From JAPLDB01 sp038230515 (lineage in GTDB: Bacteria; Bacteroidota; Bacteroidia; AKYH767-A; 2013-40CM-41-45): a stretch of DNA of 64,000 nucleotides. Positions 49,709 to 58,667 of the stretch are shown here, piece by piece; the stretch's first letter is position 1; each line of letters starts with the position of its first letter. Position numbers and translations under genes: made by a program. The stretch spans positions 98,271 through 162,270 of the forward strand of contig JBBRND010000006.1 in NCBI GenBank assembly GCA_038230515.1. The letters are read 5' to 3'. The notes beneath the pieces were generated by a model. It was given only the letters and a program-made list of their open reading frames with translations, did no database searches and was not told the DNA's origin.

Positions 49709-50704
49709 ATGAAAAAGACACTCGTTACTTTATTAAACGGATTTACAAGCGCACTCAATTACACAACCTCTGATAAAAATAAGAGCATCACGGAAAGTAT
49801 TCCCGCTCTCGGCAATGCAGTTGAAATAACTTTTAGCGGAAAAGTAGCCGCCATCCAGGATTTAATTGGCGCGCAGAATGAGAAGATTAAAGGCGCAGCC
49901 GCCCAGAAAAATAATTACAAAAAGAGTGCAGCCAAAATTGCGATGACGGTTATTAACCGGGCAAAATCTTTTGCGACTGCAGAGAGTAAAGCTTCCTTGC
50001 TAGGAAAAATAGACTATTCCTATACTGCACTCTATAGAATAAAGGATGCTGAGTTTGCAGCCATTGTAATAGGATTGATGGCGCTCCTCTCCCCACTGGT
50101 AACAGATCTGGAACCTTACGGCATTACTCAAAATTCTATTGATGAAGTAATTGCTGCCGCCACTCTTTATGCTGAATATCGCGGAGAGCCGCGCCAGCAA
50201 AAAGTAGATCGAAAAAGTGTGAATGGGATGCTGAATAAAATGTTTACCGATGCAAATGATTTTCAGCGAAACATAATTGATCCGCTCGTATTCGGACTCA
50301 GCGAAACTCAAATTGCTTATGTAACCGGATACCGCATTGCTCGCAGGCAGCAGCCCATCGGCTCCAGGCATACTCGCCTTATTGCCACTGTAGTAAATGA
50401 ACTTGGGCAACCTTACCTCTGCACCGTGAAGATAAACTCATACATTGATCCGAAAACTAAAAGAGAATACGCAGCCAAATCATCCACTACCGACATCAAC
50501 GGAATAGCAGAAGTTTTCAAATTTCATGAAGGCATCCGCAGCATAACCATTTCAGGAAACAAAATTGAAACTACTACCTTCTCTGCTCTTGATTTCAAGA
50601 AAGGAAAAACGATTGAGAAAACATTTGTGGTGAAACCGGCTTTTGCAAATCTTCCTTCAGCAAAAATAACTGCCGGTAAATCGTTGCAGCAGGCGGCTGA
50701 GTAA
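49709..50704 (+). CDS. Hypothetical protein with helical body and carboxypeptidase-regulatory-like tail
   Basis: The 331-residue cytoplasmic-looking protein has no signal peptide. Residues 1-230 are predicted mostly helical with Ala/Lys-rich stretches (GAAAQKNNYKKSAAKIAMTV, LMALLSPLVTDLEPYGI). Residues about 235-310 (IATVVNELGQPYLCTVKINS, STTDINGIAEVFKFHEG) read like a carboxypeptidase-regulatory or Ig-like beta sandwich. Family not recognised. It converges on pheT with only 8 bp between the stop codons. Confidence 0.6.
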   Translation: MKKTLVTLLNGFTSALNYTTSDKNKSITESIPALGNAVEITFSGKVAAIQDLIGAQNEKIKGAAAQKNNYKKSAAKIAMTVINRAKSFATAESKASLLGKIDYSYTALYRIKDAEFAAIVIGLMALLSPLVTDLEPYGITQNSIDEVIAAATLYAEYRGEPRQQKVDRKSVNGMLNKMFTDANDFQRNIIDPLVFGLSETQIAYVTGYRIARRQQPIGSRHTRLIATVVNELGQPYLCTVKINSYIDPKTKREYAAKSSTTDINGIAEVFKFHEGIRSITISGNKIETTTFSALDFKKGKTIEKTFVVKPAFANLPSAKITAGKSLQQAAE

Positions 50705-50712
50705 AACAAAAA

Positions 50713-53157
50713 CTATTTCCTGATCACAGCTCCGGCTTCTTTTTCGAATTGCTCCATCAGCCGGTTCATCACTTTGTCAATCTGTTTATCGGTAAGTGTC
50801 TGGCGTTCGTCAAGTAGGAGAAAAGAAACAGCGTATGATTTTTTTCCCTCTTCAATCTTATCTCCTGCATAAACGTCAAAGAGATTTAGATCGCGCAGCA
50901 AAATCTTTTCAGTGCGGAAAGCAATGTCGCGTATCTGCGCATAAGTAACCTCTGCATTTATCACCATACTCAGGTCGCGCTTCACCTGCGGGAATTTCGG
51001 TATTTCAGTATATTGAATCCTCTTTGAAGAAGCTGCTTTCAAAACTGCCTTCCAATTAAAGTCAGCATAAAAAACTTCTTCGCTGATGTCGAAAGGTTTC
51101 AACTGCTTTTTAGCAACAGAACCGAACCGCACCACTTCCTTTTCATTCATCGTCCATGACACAGCATACGAGAAATTTTTTTCTTCAGAAGAAGTTTCTT
51201 TCAGCTTCGCCATATTCATTCCCGCTAGAAGAAGAATATTTTCTACAAATGTTTTCAGATAAAAGAAATTCGCAGCGGCTTTATCACCATTCCATGACGC
51301 TGCCTGTTTTTTACCCGTCACGAAAATTGAAAGGCGATGTTGTTCCTCAAAACCTTTTTCTTTTTTATGATAAGTAGTTCCGAATTCAAAAAATTTCAGA
51401 TCAGCATGTTGACGGTTGCGGTTGTATTCAATCGCCTCAAGTCCGCTGTAGAGCAGTGATTGGCGCATCACTCCCAAATCCTGACTCAACGGATTTAAAA
51501 TTCTTACTGCGGCATCATCGTTTGTTCCTGACAGTTCAATATACTTTTGTTTGGAGAGTGAATTATTAAGCATCTCAAAAAAACCTGCATCACTTAAGTA
51601 ACCACTCACTTTCTCCTGCACAGCATCAGCATCTGTTTTTGGAAAATAAGAAAGCGATGCAGAAAGTTTTTGAGGAATCTCCACATTGTTGTAACCGTAA
51701 ATGCGCAAAACTTCTTCCACCACATCTGCCTCGCGCGTCACATCCACTTTGTAAGTTGGTATTTGAAGCTGCAATGCTTCATCGCTTTCATGCAGAACAG
51801 AAATGCTGAGCGAGGAAAGAATACTTTTCAATTCATTCTTTCCGATTTCCTTTCCGATTAAAGCAGTTGCACTTTTAAAATGATATGCGATCTGTTGCGG
51901 TTCTACCTTCTGCGGATATTCATCCACCACATCAGAAGAAATTTTTCCTCCGGCAATTTCTTTCATCAGCAGTGCAGCCCGCTTCAGTGCATAAATGGTA
52001 GCTTCAGGATCGGTGCCGCGCTCAAAGCGAAACGAGGCATCAGTCTTCAACCCATGTTGCTTCGATGTTTTGCGGATGGAAGCAGGATTAAAATACGCGC
52101 TCTCAATAAATACATTTTTTGTTTTTTCGCTGATGCCTGAATTGATTCCGCCAAAAACACCTGCCATACACATTGCATTACTTGAATTGCAGATCATCAG
52201 GTTTGAAGAAGAAAGAATTCTCTCAACTCCATCAAGCGTTGTGAACTTCTCACCATCATTCGCATTTCTTACAATTACTTTTTTTCCGGTTATCTCATCT
52301 GCATCAAAAGCATGAAGCGGCTGACCACACTCGTGCAACACATAGTTTGTAATATCAACAATGTTGTTGATGGGATGCACACCGATTGCCAGCAATTTAT
52401 TCTTCAACCATTGAGGAGAATCTTTTACAGACACACCGCTTACAGTAATTCCGGAATATCTTGGACAGGCAGAATTGTCAATTACTTCAACAGCAATTTG
52501 AAGATCATTATTGTCAACTTTGAAATCATCAAGTGTCGGATAATTGATTTCATTTTTCTTGTTGCCAACTGCCAACTGCCTGTTGCATACAGCAGCTAAG
52601 TCACGCGCTACTCCAATATGCGAAGCTGCATCAGCACGATTAGGAGTAAGCCCGATCTCGAACACAAGATCTTCTTCCACTTTGAAAAATTCTTTGGCGC
52701 TCATTCCAACGGTTACCTCAGAATGAAGAACAATAATTCCTTCGTGAGATTTTCCCAACCCGATTTCATCTTCCGCGCAAATCATGCCTTCCGAAACTTC
52801 TCCGCGAATTTTTGATTTCTTTATCTCAAACGGTTCGCCTTCTGTCGGAAATAATTTCGCTCCAACCGTTGCAACTACTACCCTCTGTCCCACAGCAACA
52901 TTTGGGGCACCGCACACAATGCTCAATAAATTTTCCGTACCGATATCTACAGTAGTCACACTCAGTTTATCAGCGTTCGGATGTTTCGCACATGTTTTTA
53001 CTTCGCCAATTACCAAACCCTCCAAGCCACCCTTCATTGATTGAAATGTTTCAGTCGCCTCCACTTCAAGTCCGCAATCAGTTAACAATTGCGCAACCTG
53101 AGCGGCAGGAAGATTGATATCAAAATATTGCTTCAGCCAGTTGTATGAAATCTTCAT
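50713..53157 (-). CDS. pheT: Phenylalanine-tRNA ligase beta subunit
   Basis: PheT forms the alpha2-beta2 synthetase that charges tRNA-Phe. The 814-residue protein has the N-terminal tRNA-binding OB domain (GLVIGEVKTCAKHPNADKLS, IVCGAPNVAVGQRVVVA), B3/B4 editing core, B5 (YFNPASIRKTSKQHGLKTDA, SFRFERGTDP), the catalytic-like core and the FDX-ACB anticodon domain at the end (PQVKRDLSMVINAEVTYAQI). It contains a GCAGT-type heptamer insertion encoding NRQLAVGN after RDLAAVC. The box TATATTTG lies 16 nt upstream of the start. pheS is not in the window. Confidence 0.97.
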   Translation of the reverse strand: MKISYNWLKQYFDINLPAAQVAQLLTDCGLEVEATETFQSMKGGLEGLVIGEVKTCAKHPNADKLSVTTVDIGTENLLSIVCGAPNVAVGQRVVVATVGAKLFPTEGEPFEIKKSKIRGEVSEGMICAEDEIGLGKSHEGIIVLHSEVTVGMSAKEFFKVEEDLVFEIGLTPNRADAASHIGVARDLAAVCNRQLAVGNKKNEINYPTLDDFKVDNNDLQIAVEVIDNSACPRYSGITVSGVSVKDSPQWLKNKLLAIGVHPINNIVDITNYVLHECGQPLHAFDADEITGKKVIVRNANDGEKFTTLDGVERILSSSNLMICNSSNAMCMAGVFGGINSGISEKTKNVFIESAYFNPASIRKTSKQHGLKTDASFRFERGTDPEATIYALKRAALLMKEIAGGKISSDVVDEYPQKVEPQQIAYHFKSATALIGKEIGKNELKSILSSLSISVLHESDEALQLQIPTYKVDVTREADVVEEVLRIYGYNNVEIPQKLSASLSYFPKTDADAVQEKVSGYLSDAGFFEMLNNSLSKQKYIELSGTNDDAAVRILNPLSQDLGVMRQSLLYSGLEAIEYNRNRQHADLKFFEFGTTYHKKEKGFEEQHRLSIFVTGKKQAASWNGDKAAANFFYLKTFVENILLLAGMNMAKLKETSSEEKNFSYAVSWTMNEKEVVRFGSVAKKQLKPFDISEEVFYADFNWKAVLKAASSKRIQYTEIPKFPQVKRDLSMVINAEVTYAQIRDIAFRTEKILLRDLNLFDVYAGDKIEEGKKSYAVSFLLLDERQTLTDKQIDKVMNRLMEQFEKEAGAVIRK
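52561..52588. repeat. Heptamer tandem repeat inside pheT (GCAGTTN family)
   Basis: GTTGCCA, ACTGCCA, ACTGCCT, GTTGCAT: four 7-bp units inside a conserved housekeeping gene, placed in a surface linker of the editing region. Confidence 0.65.
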
Positions 53158-53173
53158 TGTAAAATTTGAGCGG

Positions 53174-53181
53174 CAAATATA
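53174..53181 (-). promoter_or_regulatory. Promoter box TATATTTG for pheT
   Basis: Perfect TAnnTTTG match on the minus strand, 16 nt before the ATG at 53157. Confidence 0.6.
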
Positions 53182-53495
53182 GGAGTTGAAACGTACTGTG
53201 TTAATGCTAAATCATTCGGAGTTCATCTTGTGAATAGGAAAGTGTTTGTATCATTGCAACAGATTCTTTTTTTACTGGCGAAAACACAAGGCGCATTTAT
53301 TTTGATTGACTAATAAGAAAACAGGGATACTTTTCTTATCAACGGGGAAACAAAAATCAATTTGCTATTCGGCTACTGCGATTGTTGAGTGGCATTTGAA
53401 GACTGATTTGTACAGAATGAACTGCTTTATAGCAGTTGTATGTTTGTGATGTTCGTTCTTCCGGAGTAAGAATTCTCCTTCAAAACTGAATTGAT
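53182..53495. other. Gene-free stretch without a repeat array
   Basis: This is the largest gap in which I saw no 21-bp periodicity. It holds a perfect 7-bp hairpin (AACTGCT-TTAT-AGCAGTT, 53420-53437) and otherwise nothing recognisable. Confidence 0.4.
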
Positions 53496-53789
53496 ATGGT
53501 AACCTGCTCAGTGCTTGTTTCAAAGGGAGAAGTCTTTAAAGAACTTGAATTGTTTCTGCAAAATCACAATTACAAAAATATTGTAGCGGATCATGACCAA
53601 TACATCATCTCTGCTCAACGCAAGGATTCTTTCTTCTCAAAAAAATATTCTGTCATGTTTTTTGTCAAACCAAAATCGGTTTCAGTCACTGAAATTGAAA
53701 TCACGGTAAATCCTCAACACGCTATGTCCACAAAATCGGATGTAGAAAAAGAAAGTAAAATAAGAAGCCGGGTGTACTTTTATTTTTGA
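53496..53789 (+). CDS. Small hypothetical protein
   Basis: The 97-residue product (MVTCSVLVSKGEVFKELELF.., ending RVYFYF) has alternating beta strands and helices, no signal peptide, and a lysine-rich middle (KDSFFSKKYSVMFFVKPKSV). The composition is that of a real small domain, but no family is recognised and the promoter is unclear. Confidence 0.45.
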   Translation: MVTCSVLVSKGEVFKELELFLQNHNYKNIVADHDQYIISAQRKDSFFSKKYSVMFFVKPKSVSVTEIEITVNPQHAMSTKSDVEKESKIRSRVYFYF

Positions 53790-53859
53790 GTAGCTATCTT
53801 GAATAAATCCATAGCAACTATTTTCCAGGTTGTTTTTGAAAACACTTTATCCTGAATAA

Positions 53860-54291
53860 TCAGAAGTCATCATCATCGTCCATCTCATTTGCAGGACTTG
53901 TGTCGTCCATGTCTTTGAGATCATCGAGCGGTAATTCATCCACATCATTTTCCTGCGAGAGATCAGAAGGCATTGGTGCCTCTTCAATAATGGTTGTTTC
54001 TTCAACAATCATCAAAGGTATCATCTCTTCTCTCGAAGAAGATACTTTTGATTTAGCGAAAGTAGATTTTTTTGCTGCTGGTTTTTTCTTAGGTGTTGCC
54101 TTCTTCACTGCTTTCTTTGCAACAGGTTTTTTCTTCGCTGCTATTTTTTTCTTCGCAGGTTTTTTCTTTGCTGCAACTTTTTTCTTCAACGGTTTCTTTT
54201 TCGAAGCAACCTTCTTTGATTTTTTTACAGAAGATTTTTTCTTCGATGATTTTGCTTTTGATTTTTTAGCGACTTTTTTCTTTGTTGCCAT
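53860..54291 (-). CDS. Histone H1-like Lys/Ala-rich protein with acidic tail
   Basis: The 143-residue protein is strongly bipolar. Residues 1-85 consist almost only of Lys, Ala, Ser, Pro and Val in AAKKKPAKKK-type repeats, resembling the C-terminal tail of histone H1 and bacterial H1-like proteins (AlgP, HctB type). Residues 86-143 are acidic (TTIIEEAPMPSD, DVDELPLDDLKDMDD, MDDDDDF). Nucleoid binding is inferred from the basic half; the acidic tail could be autoinhibitory or a protein-binding segment. It starts at ATG 54291. Confidence 0.75.
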   Translation of the reverse strand: MATKKKVAKKSKAKSSKKKSSVKKSKKVASKKKPLKKKVAAKKKPAKKKIAAKKKPVAKKAVKKATPKKKPAAKKSTFAKSKVSSSREEMIPLMIVEETTIIEEAPMPSDLSQENDVDELPLDDLKDMDDTSPANEMDDDDDF

Positions 54292-54444
54292 GGCTTATAA
54301 TTTTATTTTGAAATGCAAACTTAAAATCTCGATTTCAAATTTACAATAAGTTATTTGAGGTTTCCAAAAAAAATTTCGCCCTTGTCCTCCGCCCCCCTCC
54401 CCTGTTTGGATTAACTGTTACTTTTACCGCCACAAGATCTCTAT

Positions 54445-55563
54445 ATGTTTAGTACGAATGATTTTTTACAACAAAGGTTTTTAGGCAATTCCATAGAAAG
54501 CTATCTGTGGTTTACTGGGATTCTACTCATAGGAATCATCTTTAAACGCCTGATTTCAAAGATTATTTCAAGAATTCTGTTTGCCTTCTTCGGGCGCAAA
54601 ACACGGTCTGTGGGTGTTGAAAAGTTCCTGGAATTACTGACCCAGCCATTCTCGGTTTTTGTCCTCCTTATTACCCTTTACCTTGCCTTCGACAAACTCG
54701 AATTCCCGAATGAATGGAACTTTGAGCCAAAGAACGTTTTCGGAATCAGGATGGTGTTTTTCCGAACCTTTTATGTGATAATCATTTTTTCAATTACGTG
54801 GATTGTGCTTCGCCTAACTGATTTTGTTGCGCTGATTTTTCTTTACAGGGCATCCCAGACAGAATCAAAAATGGATGACCAACTTGTATTATTTACCCGT
54901 GAAGTTGCAAAAGTAATACTGGCGGTAATCGGGATGTTCTCCGCGCTCGGAGTGGGTTTAAATCTTGATATTATTTCGCTTGTAACCGGACTCGGAATCG
55001 GAGGACTTGCGTTTGCACTGGCAGCAAAAGAAACATTGGAAAATCTTCTTGGCTCGTTTACCATCTTTCTTGACAAGCCATTCAAGGTAGGCGATCAGAT
55101 TCGGGTAGGCGCTGTGGAAGGCACCGTAGAAAGTGTGGGTATTCGAACGACAAGAATACGTTCGATGGATAAGTCGCTCATTATTCTACCGAATAAAAAA
55201 ATGATTGATGCAGAATTGGCAAATGAAAATGAACGTGCACTTCGAAGAGTTCGCTTTACAATTGGGATTACTTATGATTCAAGCGTAAATAATATCCAAC
55301 TAATAACTGAAGGAATAAAAAAGCTATTACAAAACCATCCCATGATTGATAAAAAAATCATTGTTCATTTTCGCGATTTCAATTCAAGCTCACTTGATAT
55401 ACTTGTAAATTATTTTATCACGAATCCGGAGTACGAAAAATATTTAGAGGTAAATGAAGAAATCAACCTGAAAATTATGGAGATTGTAGAAAAGTGCGGA
55501 TGCTCATTTGCATTTCCATCTACTTCAGTCTATCTGGAAAATAAAAAAGAAACGATGGAATAG
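54445..55563 (+). CDS. Mechanosensitive ion channel, MscS family
   Basis: The 372-residue protein has four to five membrane helices, then the pore helix region LGIGGLAFALAAKETLENLL and the beta domain DKPFKVGDQIRVGAVEGTVE and VGIRTTRIRSMDKSLIILPN characteristic of MscS, and the C-terminal cytoplasmic domain. It opens under membrane tension to release solutes on osmotic downshock. It has one or two extra N-terminal helices compared with E. coli MscS. Confidence 0.93.
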   Translation: MFSTNDFLQQRFLGNSIESYLWFTGILLIGIIFKRLISKIISRILFAFFGRKTRSVGVEKFLELLTQPFSVFVLLITLYLAFDKLEFPNEWNFEPKNVFGIRMVFFRTFYVIIIFSITWIVLRLTDFVALIFLYRASQTESKMDDQLVLFTREVAKVILAVIGMFSALGVGLNLDIISLVTGLGIGGLAFALAAKETLENLLGSFTIFLDKPFKVGDQIRVGAVEGTVESVGIRTTRIRSMDKSLIILPNKKMIDAELANENERALRRVRFTIGITYDSSVNNIQLITEGIKKLLQNHPMIDKKIIVHFRDFNSSSLDILVNYFITNPEYEKYLEVNEEINLKIMEIVEKCGCSFAFPSTSVYLENKKETME

Positions 55564-55656
55564 AAATTTCCTCTTTCGGACTTCCCACAAAATAAATTTT
55601 GTTTTGATTATGGAATTGCGATTCCGGTTGAATCTTACTTGTAAAATTCAATCATT

Positions 55657-56457
55657 ATGAAAAAGAATCAAACCTCCATGCTAGACCAGATGTTCGAAAA
55701 CCGTAACAAAGAATATGGCGCGTATGAACTCCGCGTTAATTACAACAGGCGATTGATCAAATCAAATTGCATCGCGCTGCTCATCTCATCGTTGCTCTTC
55801 TTAGTGCCGTTTGTTCTCACAAAAATTTTTCGTCATCAACATGCCGTGAAAGCGCTTACAACAGAAATGACTGTTGATCTTTCAAAAACATTCAATATGG
55901 AAAAACCAGCTGTCATCGCAAAACTCTCTCCTCCACATGCGATCAAAGCAATTTCAAAATTTGATTTTCATGTTGTGAAGAATGAAGAAGTGAAACCAAA
56001 TCCTGACGAAAAGAAAGTAGAAGAAGAATTAAAAAACAGGAATTCAAATGCAACAGGAGTAATTTCTGACAGCAGTTCCGCTTCTTCAGATGCTGAATCA
56101 GTTTTAGCAGATGCGGTTTCTGATGAACCAATGAATGTGGGAGTGGTAGATGTGCCTCCGTCCTTTCCGGGAGGAGAAAAAGAACTTTACAAATATCTCA
56201 CACGCTACATACATTATCCTGTGGTGGCGCGGGAGAATCAAGTAGAAGGAACTGTTTATGCTTCATTTGTAATTGGTGTAGATGGAAAAATAAACAAGAT
56301 CAACATCATCCGAGATCCGGGCGCAGGAATGGGAGAAGAAGTAATTCGTATAATAACTAAAATGCCCGATTGGAGTCCGGGAAAATATAAAGGCAATGCA
56401 GTAAAAACAATTTACTGCGTACCGGTGCGATTCAGTTTATCAGGATCAAATATTTGA
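55657..56457 (+). CDS. Energy transducer TonB
   Basis: The 266-residue protein has a cytoplasmic N-terminus with FENRNKEYGAYELRVNYNRR, typical of Bacteroidota TonB, one membrane helix (CIALLISSLLFLVPFVL), a periplasmic linker with Lys/Glu/Pro and a C-terminal TonB domain (PSFPGGEKELYKYLTRYIHY, GTVYASFVIGVDGKINKINI). TonB passes proton-motive energy from ExbBD to outer-membrane receptors. ExbB and ExbD genes follow directly. Confidence 0.92.
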   Translation: MKKNQTSMLDQMFENRNKEYGAYELRVNYNRRLIKSNCIALLISSLLFLVPFVLTKIFRHQHAVKALTTEMTVDLSKTFNMEKPAVIAKLSPPHAIKAISKFDFHVVKNEEVKPNPDEKKVEEELKNRNSNATGVISDSSSASSDAESVLADAVSDEPMNVGVVDVPPSFPGGEKELYKYLTRYIHYPVVARENQVEGTVYASFVIGVDGKINKINIIRDPGAGMGEEVIRIITKMPDWSPGKYKGNAVKTIYCVPVRFSLSGSNI

Positions 56458-56533
56458 AACCGCCTTCCGTTTAGCTAACAAAACAATGTTTAAAAGTGCA
56501 GTGTCCAATGACGGGTGCTGCACTCGGCTCTTC

Positions 56534-56541
56534 TACCTTTG
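56534..56541 (+). promoter_or_regulatory. Promoter box TACCTTTG for exbB
   Basis: Perfect TAnnTTTG match 21 nt before the ATG at 56563, suggesting that exbB-exbD-tonB can be transcribed apart from the first tonB. Confidence 0.5.
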
Positions 56542-56562
56542 ATCGCTAAAATAAAAAACGAA

Positions 56563-57267
56563 ATGCTTGGAATCATTCTTGAAATTACCCAAACTACCGG
56601 TGACTCTCTAAATAAAGTGGTGGCTGCCGTTGATAAACCTGCAGAACAATCCATCTCACTTTGGGACATGGCACAAAAAGGCGGACCTATCCTAATCCCG
56701 ATCGCAATACTCTCCATCATGGCAGTGTATATTTTCTTCGAACGCTTTTTCACAATTCAGAAATTTTCAAGAGTAGATCAGAATTTCATGAACCAGATTC
56801 GAGATCATGTGCACAGCGGAAATATTGATGCTGCAAAATCACTTTGCAAGAATACCAAAGGTCCCGTTGCTAGAATGGTCGGCAAAGGATTGATGCGTCT
56901 CGGTAAGCCGATTCATGAAATTGAAGGCGCCATTGAAAATGTCGGAAAACTGGAAGTGTATAACATGGAAAAAAATCTTGGTGTGATGAGTACCATCGCT
57001 GGTCTCGCTCCCATGTTTGGATTTCTTGGAACCATCTTCGGTGTAATAAAAATATTTTATGAGATCAATTTGCAGAACAGTTTGGAAATCGGAACTATTT
57101 CAGGAGGATTATATGTAAAGATGATTGCAAGTGCATCCGGACTTCTTGTAGGCATCATCGCATATGCCGGTTATCAATTCCTCATTCATCGTATTGATCG
57201 CGTAGTACATAATATGGAAATGAATGCTGTAGAGTTTATGGACCTTTTGGAAGAACCTGTGAAGTAA
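56563..57267 (+). CDS. exbB: ExbB/TolQ/MotA-family proton channel protein
   Basis: This 234-residue inner-membrane protein has three hydrophobic helices and the MotA/TolQ/ExbB core: GPILIPIAILSIMAVYIFFE, a cytoplasmic domain, MSTIAGLAPMFGFLGTIFGV and ASGLLVGIIAYAGYQFLIH. With ExbD it forms the proton-driven motor energising TonB. ATG 56563 is chosen because the promoter box lies between it and an earlier in-frame ATG. It is part of a tonB-exbB-exbD-tonB cluster. Confidence 0.93.
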   Translation: MLGIILEITQTTGDSLNKVVAAVDKPAEQSISLWDMAQKGGPILIPIAILSIMAVYIFFERFFTIQKFSRVDQNFMNQIRDHVHSGNIDAAKSLCKNTKGPVARMVGKGLMRLGKPIHEIEGAIENVGKLEVYNMEKNLGVMSTIAGLAPMFGFLGTIFGVIKIFYEINLQNSLEIGTISGGLYVKMIASASGLLVGIIAYAGYQFLIHRIDRVVHNMEMNAVEFMDLLEEPVK

Positions 57268-57314
57268 TGATTGGTTTTTTTATATCTAAAAGTCACACTT
57301 CTCATATCTGATCT

Positions 57315-57728
57315 ATGAATCTACGAAAAAGAAGAGAACGCACAGTTGAAGTTTACACTTCATCGCTGAATGACATCATGTTTTTCCTGTTGTTGTTCTT
57401 TCTCATTACATCCACACTTGCAACACCAAATGTTTTGAAACTGTTGCTTCCAAATTCAAAGGCAAGTACACAAAGTATCAAGCATCCGATTACGATTTCT
57501 GTTACAAGCGATTTGCAATATGCTGTAAACAATACTCCTGTTTCTCCTGAATTGATTGAAGAAACCTTGAAAGCAGTTATAAAGGATCAAACCGACCCTA
57601 CTGCATTATTAAAAGTTGACAAGAGTGTAGAAGTTCAAAACCTTGTTGATCTTCTCGACATAGGCAACCGGCTAAAAATAAAAATGGTGCTCGCTACTTC
57701 TACTTCAGGAAAATCAAACCATAAATAA
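57315..57728 (+). CDS. exbD: ExbD/TolR-family biopolymer transport protein
   Basis: The 137-residue protein has one N-terminal membrane helix in which the motor aspartate lies in SLNDIMFFLLLFFLITSTL, followed by a periplasmic TolR-like domain (KHPITISVTSDLQYAVNN, LLKVDKSVEVQNLVDLLDIG). It is separated by 2 nt from the next gene. Confidence 0.93.
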   Translation: MNLRKRRERTVEVYTSSLNDIMFFLLLFFLITSTLATPNVLKLLLPNSKASTQSIKHPITISVTSDLQYAVNNTPVSPELIEETLKAVIKDQTDPTALLKVDKSVEVQNLVDLLDIGNRLKIKMVLATSTSGKSNHK

Positions 57729-57730
57729 AA

Positions 57731-58576
57731 GTGAACGCTGAAATCCGGTCGAGGTCATTAATTATTTCCATTGCAATTCACGGAGCACTTTTCTTATTGC
57801 TTCTTTTTTTCGTTATGACAACAACAATGCCTCCATTTCCGGAAGCAGGTGGCGGTGGCGGTGTGCTTGTAAACATTGGTTATGTTGACGAAGCCACCGG
57901 AGATGTTCAACCCATTAGTTCCACTGCTACTCAAAATCCGCAACCTGTTAAAGCAATTCCTCAAGCATCTCATGAAGAAAAAGTTACTACTCAGGAAAAT
58001 GAAGAATCAGTTGCAATGAATTCACATGAAAAGAAAAATGTGAAGAAGGATTCTAAGAAGTTATTAACCGAAACAAAAAAGACAGAACCTGTAAAAACGG
58101 CAGAGGCAGGTTCATTGTACAAAGGCAAAAAAAACAATTCCACTTCTCAGGGAACTGCTTCGAGCGGGACAGGCGATCAAGGGAGCAGGCAGGGCGATCC
58201 CAATTCTAAATACACAGGCAAGAACGGAACAGGCGGTGGACCCGGTACCGGCACAGGCACTGGTGGAGGAGATGGAGACGGCCACGGTCCCGGAAAGGGA
58301 AGCGGAGTTTCTTTTGATCTCAACGGAAGAATTCTCCTTCGCAAACCGAGCATTGACGACCGCTCTCAGGAAACCGGAAAAGTAGTAGTAAGCATCACTG
58401 TTGATAAAGACGGCAACGTTGTTGACGCAAGACCTGGCGCACGCGGCTCAACAACATCAAGTGCCTATCTTTTTTCCAAAGCCCGCGAAGCCGCACTCAA
58501 AGCCAAGTTCAATGCAAGTCCTGAGTCAGCAGATATTCAGAAAGGAACTATGTCGTTTGTATTTCTGGTGCAGTAA
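57731..58576 (+). CDS. TonB-like energy transducer with Gly-rich linker
   Basis: The 281-residue protein starts at GTG 57731, 2 nt after exbD. One membrane helix (LIISIAIHGALFLLLLFFVM), a Lys/Glu/Thr-rich spacer, a Gly-rich stretch (TGGGPGTGTGTGGGDGDGHG) and a C-terminal TonB-like domain (LRKPSIDDRSQETGKVVVSI, TVDKDGNVVDARPGARG, AFLVQ-type end) are seen. As the second transducer of the cluster it may be dedicated to other receptors or act as a TolA-like partner. Confidence 0.85.
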   Translation: MNAEIRSRSLIISIAIHGALFLLLLFFVMTTTMPPFPEAGGGGGVLVNIGYVDEATGDVQPISSTATQNPQPVKAIPQASHEEKVTTQENEESVAMNSHEKKNVKKDSKKLLTETKKTEPVKTAEAGSLYKGKKNNSTSQGTASSGTGDQGSRQGDPNSKYTGKNGTGGGPGTGTGTGGGDGDGHGPGKGSGVSFDLNGRILLRKPSIDDRSQETGKVVVSITVDKDGNVVDARPGARGSTTSSAYLFSKAREAALKAKFNASPESADIQKGTMSFVFLVQ

Positions 58577-58617
58577 AATTATTCAATTATCGTCATCAGG
58601 ATTTTTTTCTAAATAAA

Positions 58618-58645
58618 AAAGCCGACCATTTCTGATCGGCTTTCT
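58618..58645. terminator. Bidirectional terminator
   Basis: AAAGCCGA, 10-nt loop, TCGGCTTT with A-run before and T-run after, between the convergent tonB-like and FKBP genes. Confidence 0.8.
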
Positions 58646-58667
58646 CTAAAGATCTTTTTCTAACCAA

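Noticed and set aside
53900..54349. 149-codon Phe-rich plus-strand frame
   Set aside because: Antisense shadow of the Lys-rich histone-like gene: AAA/AAG codons become TTT/CTT.
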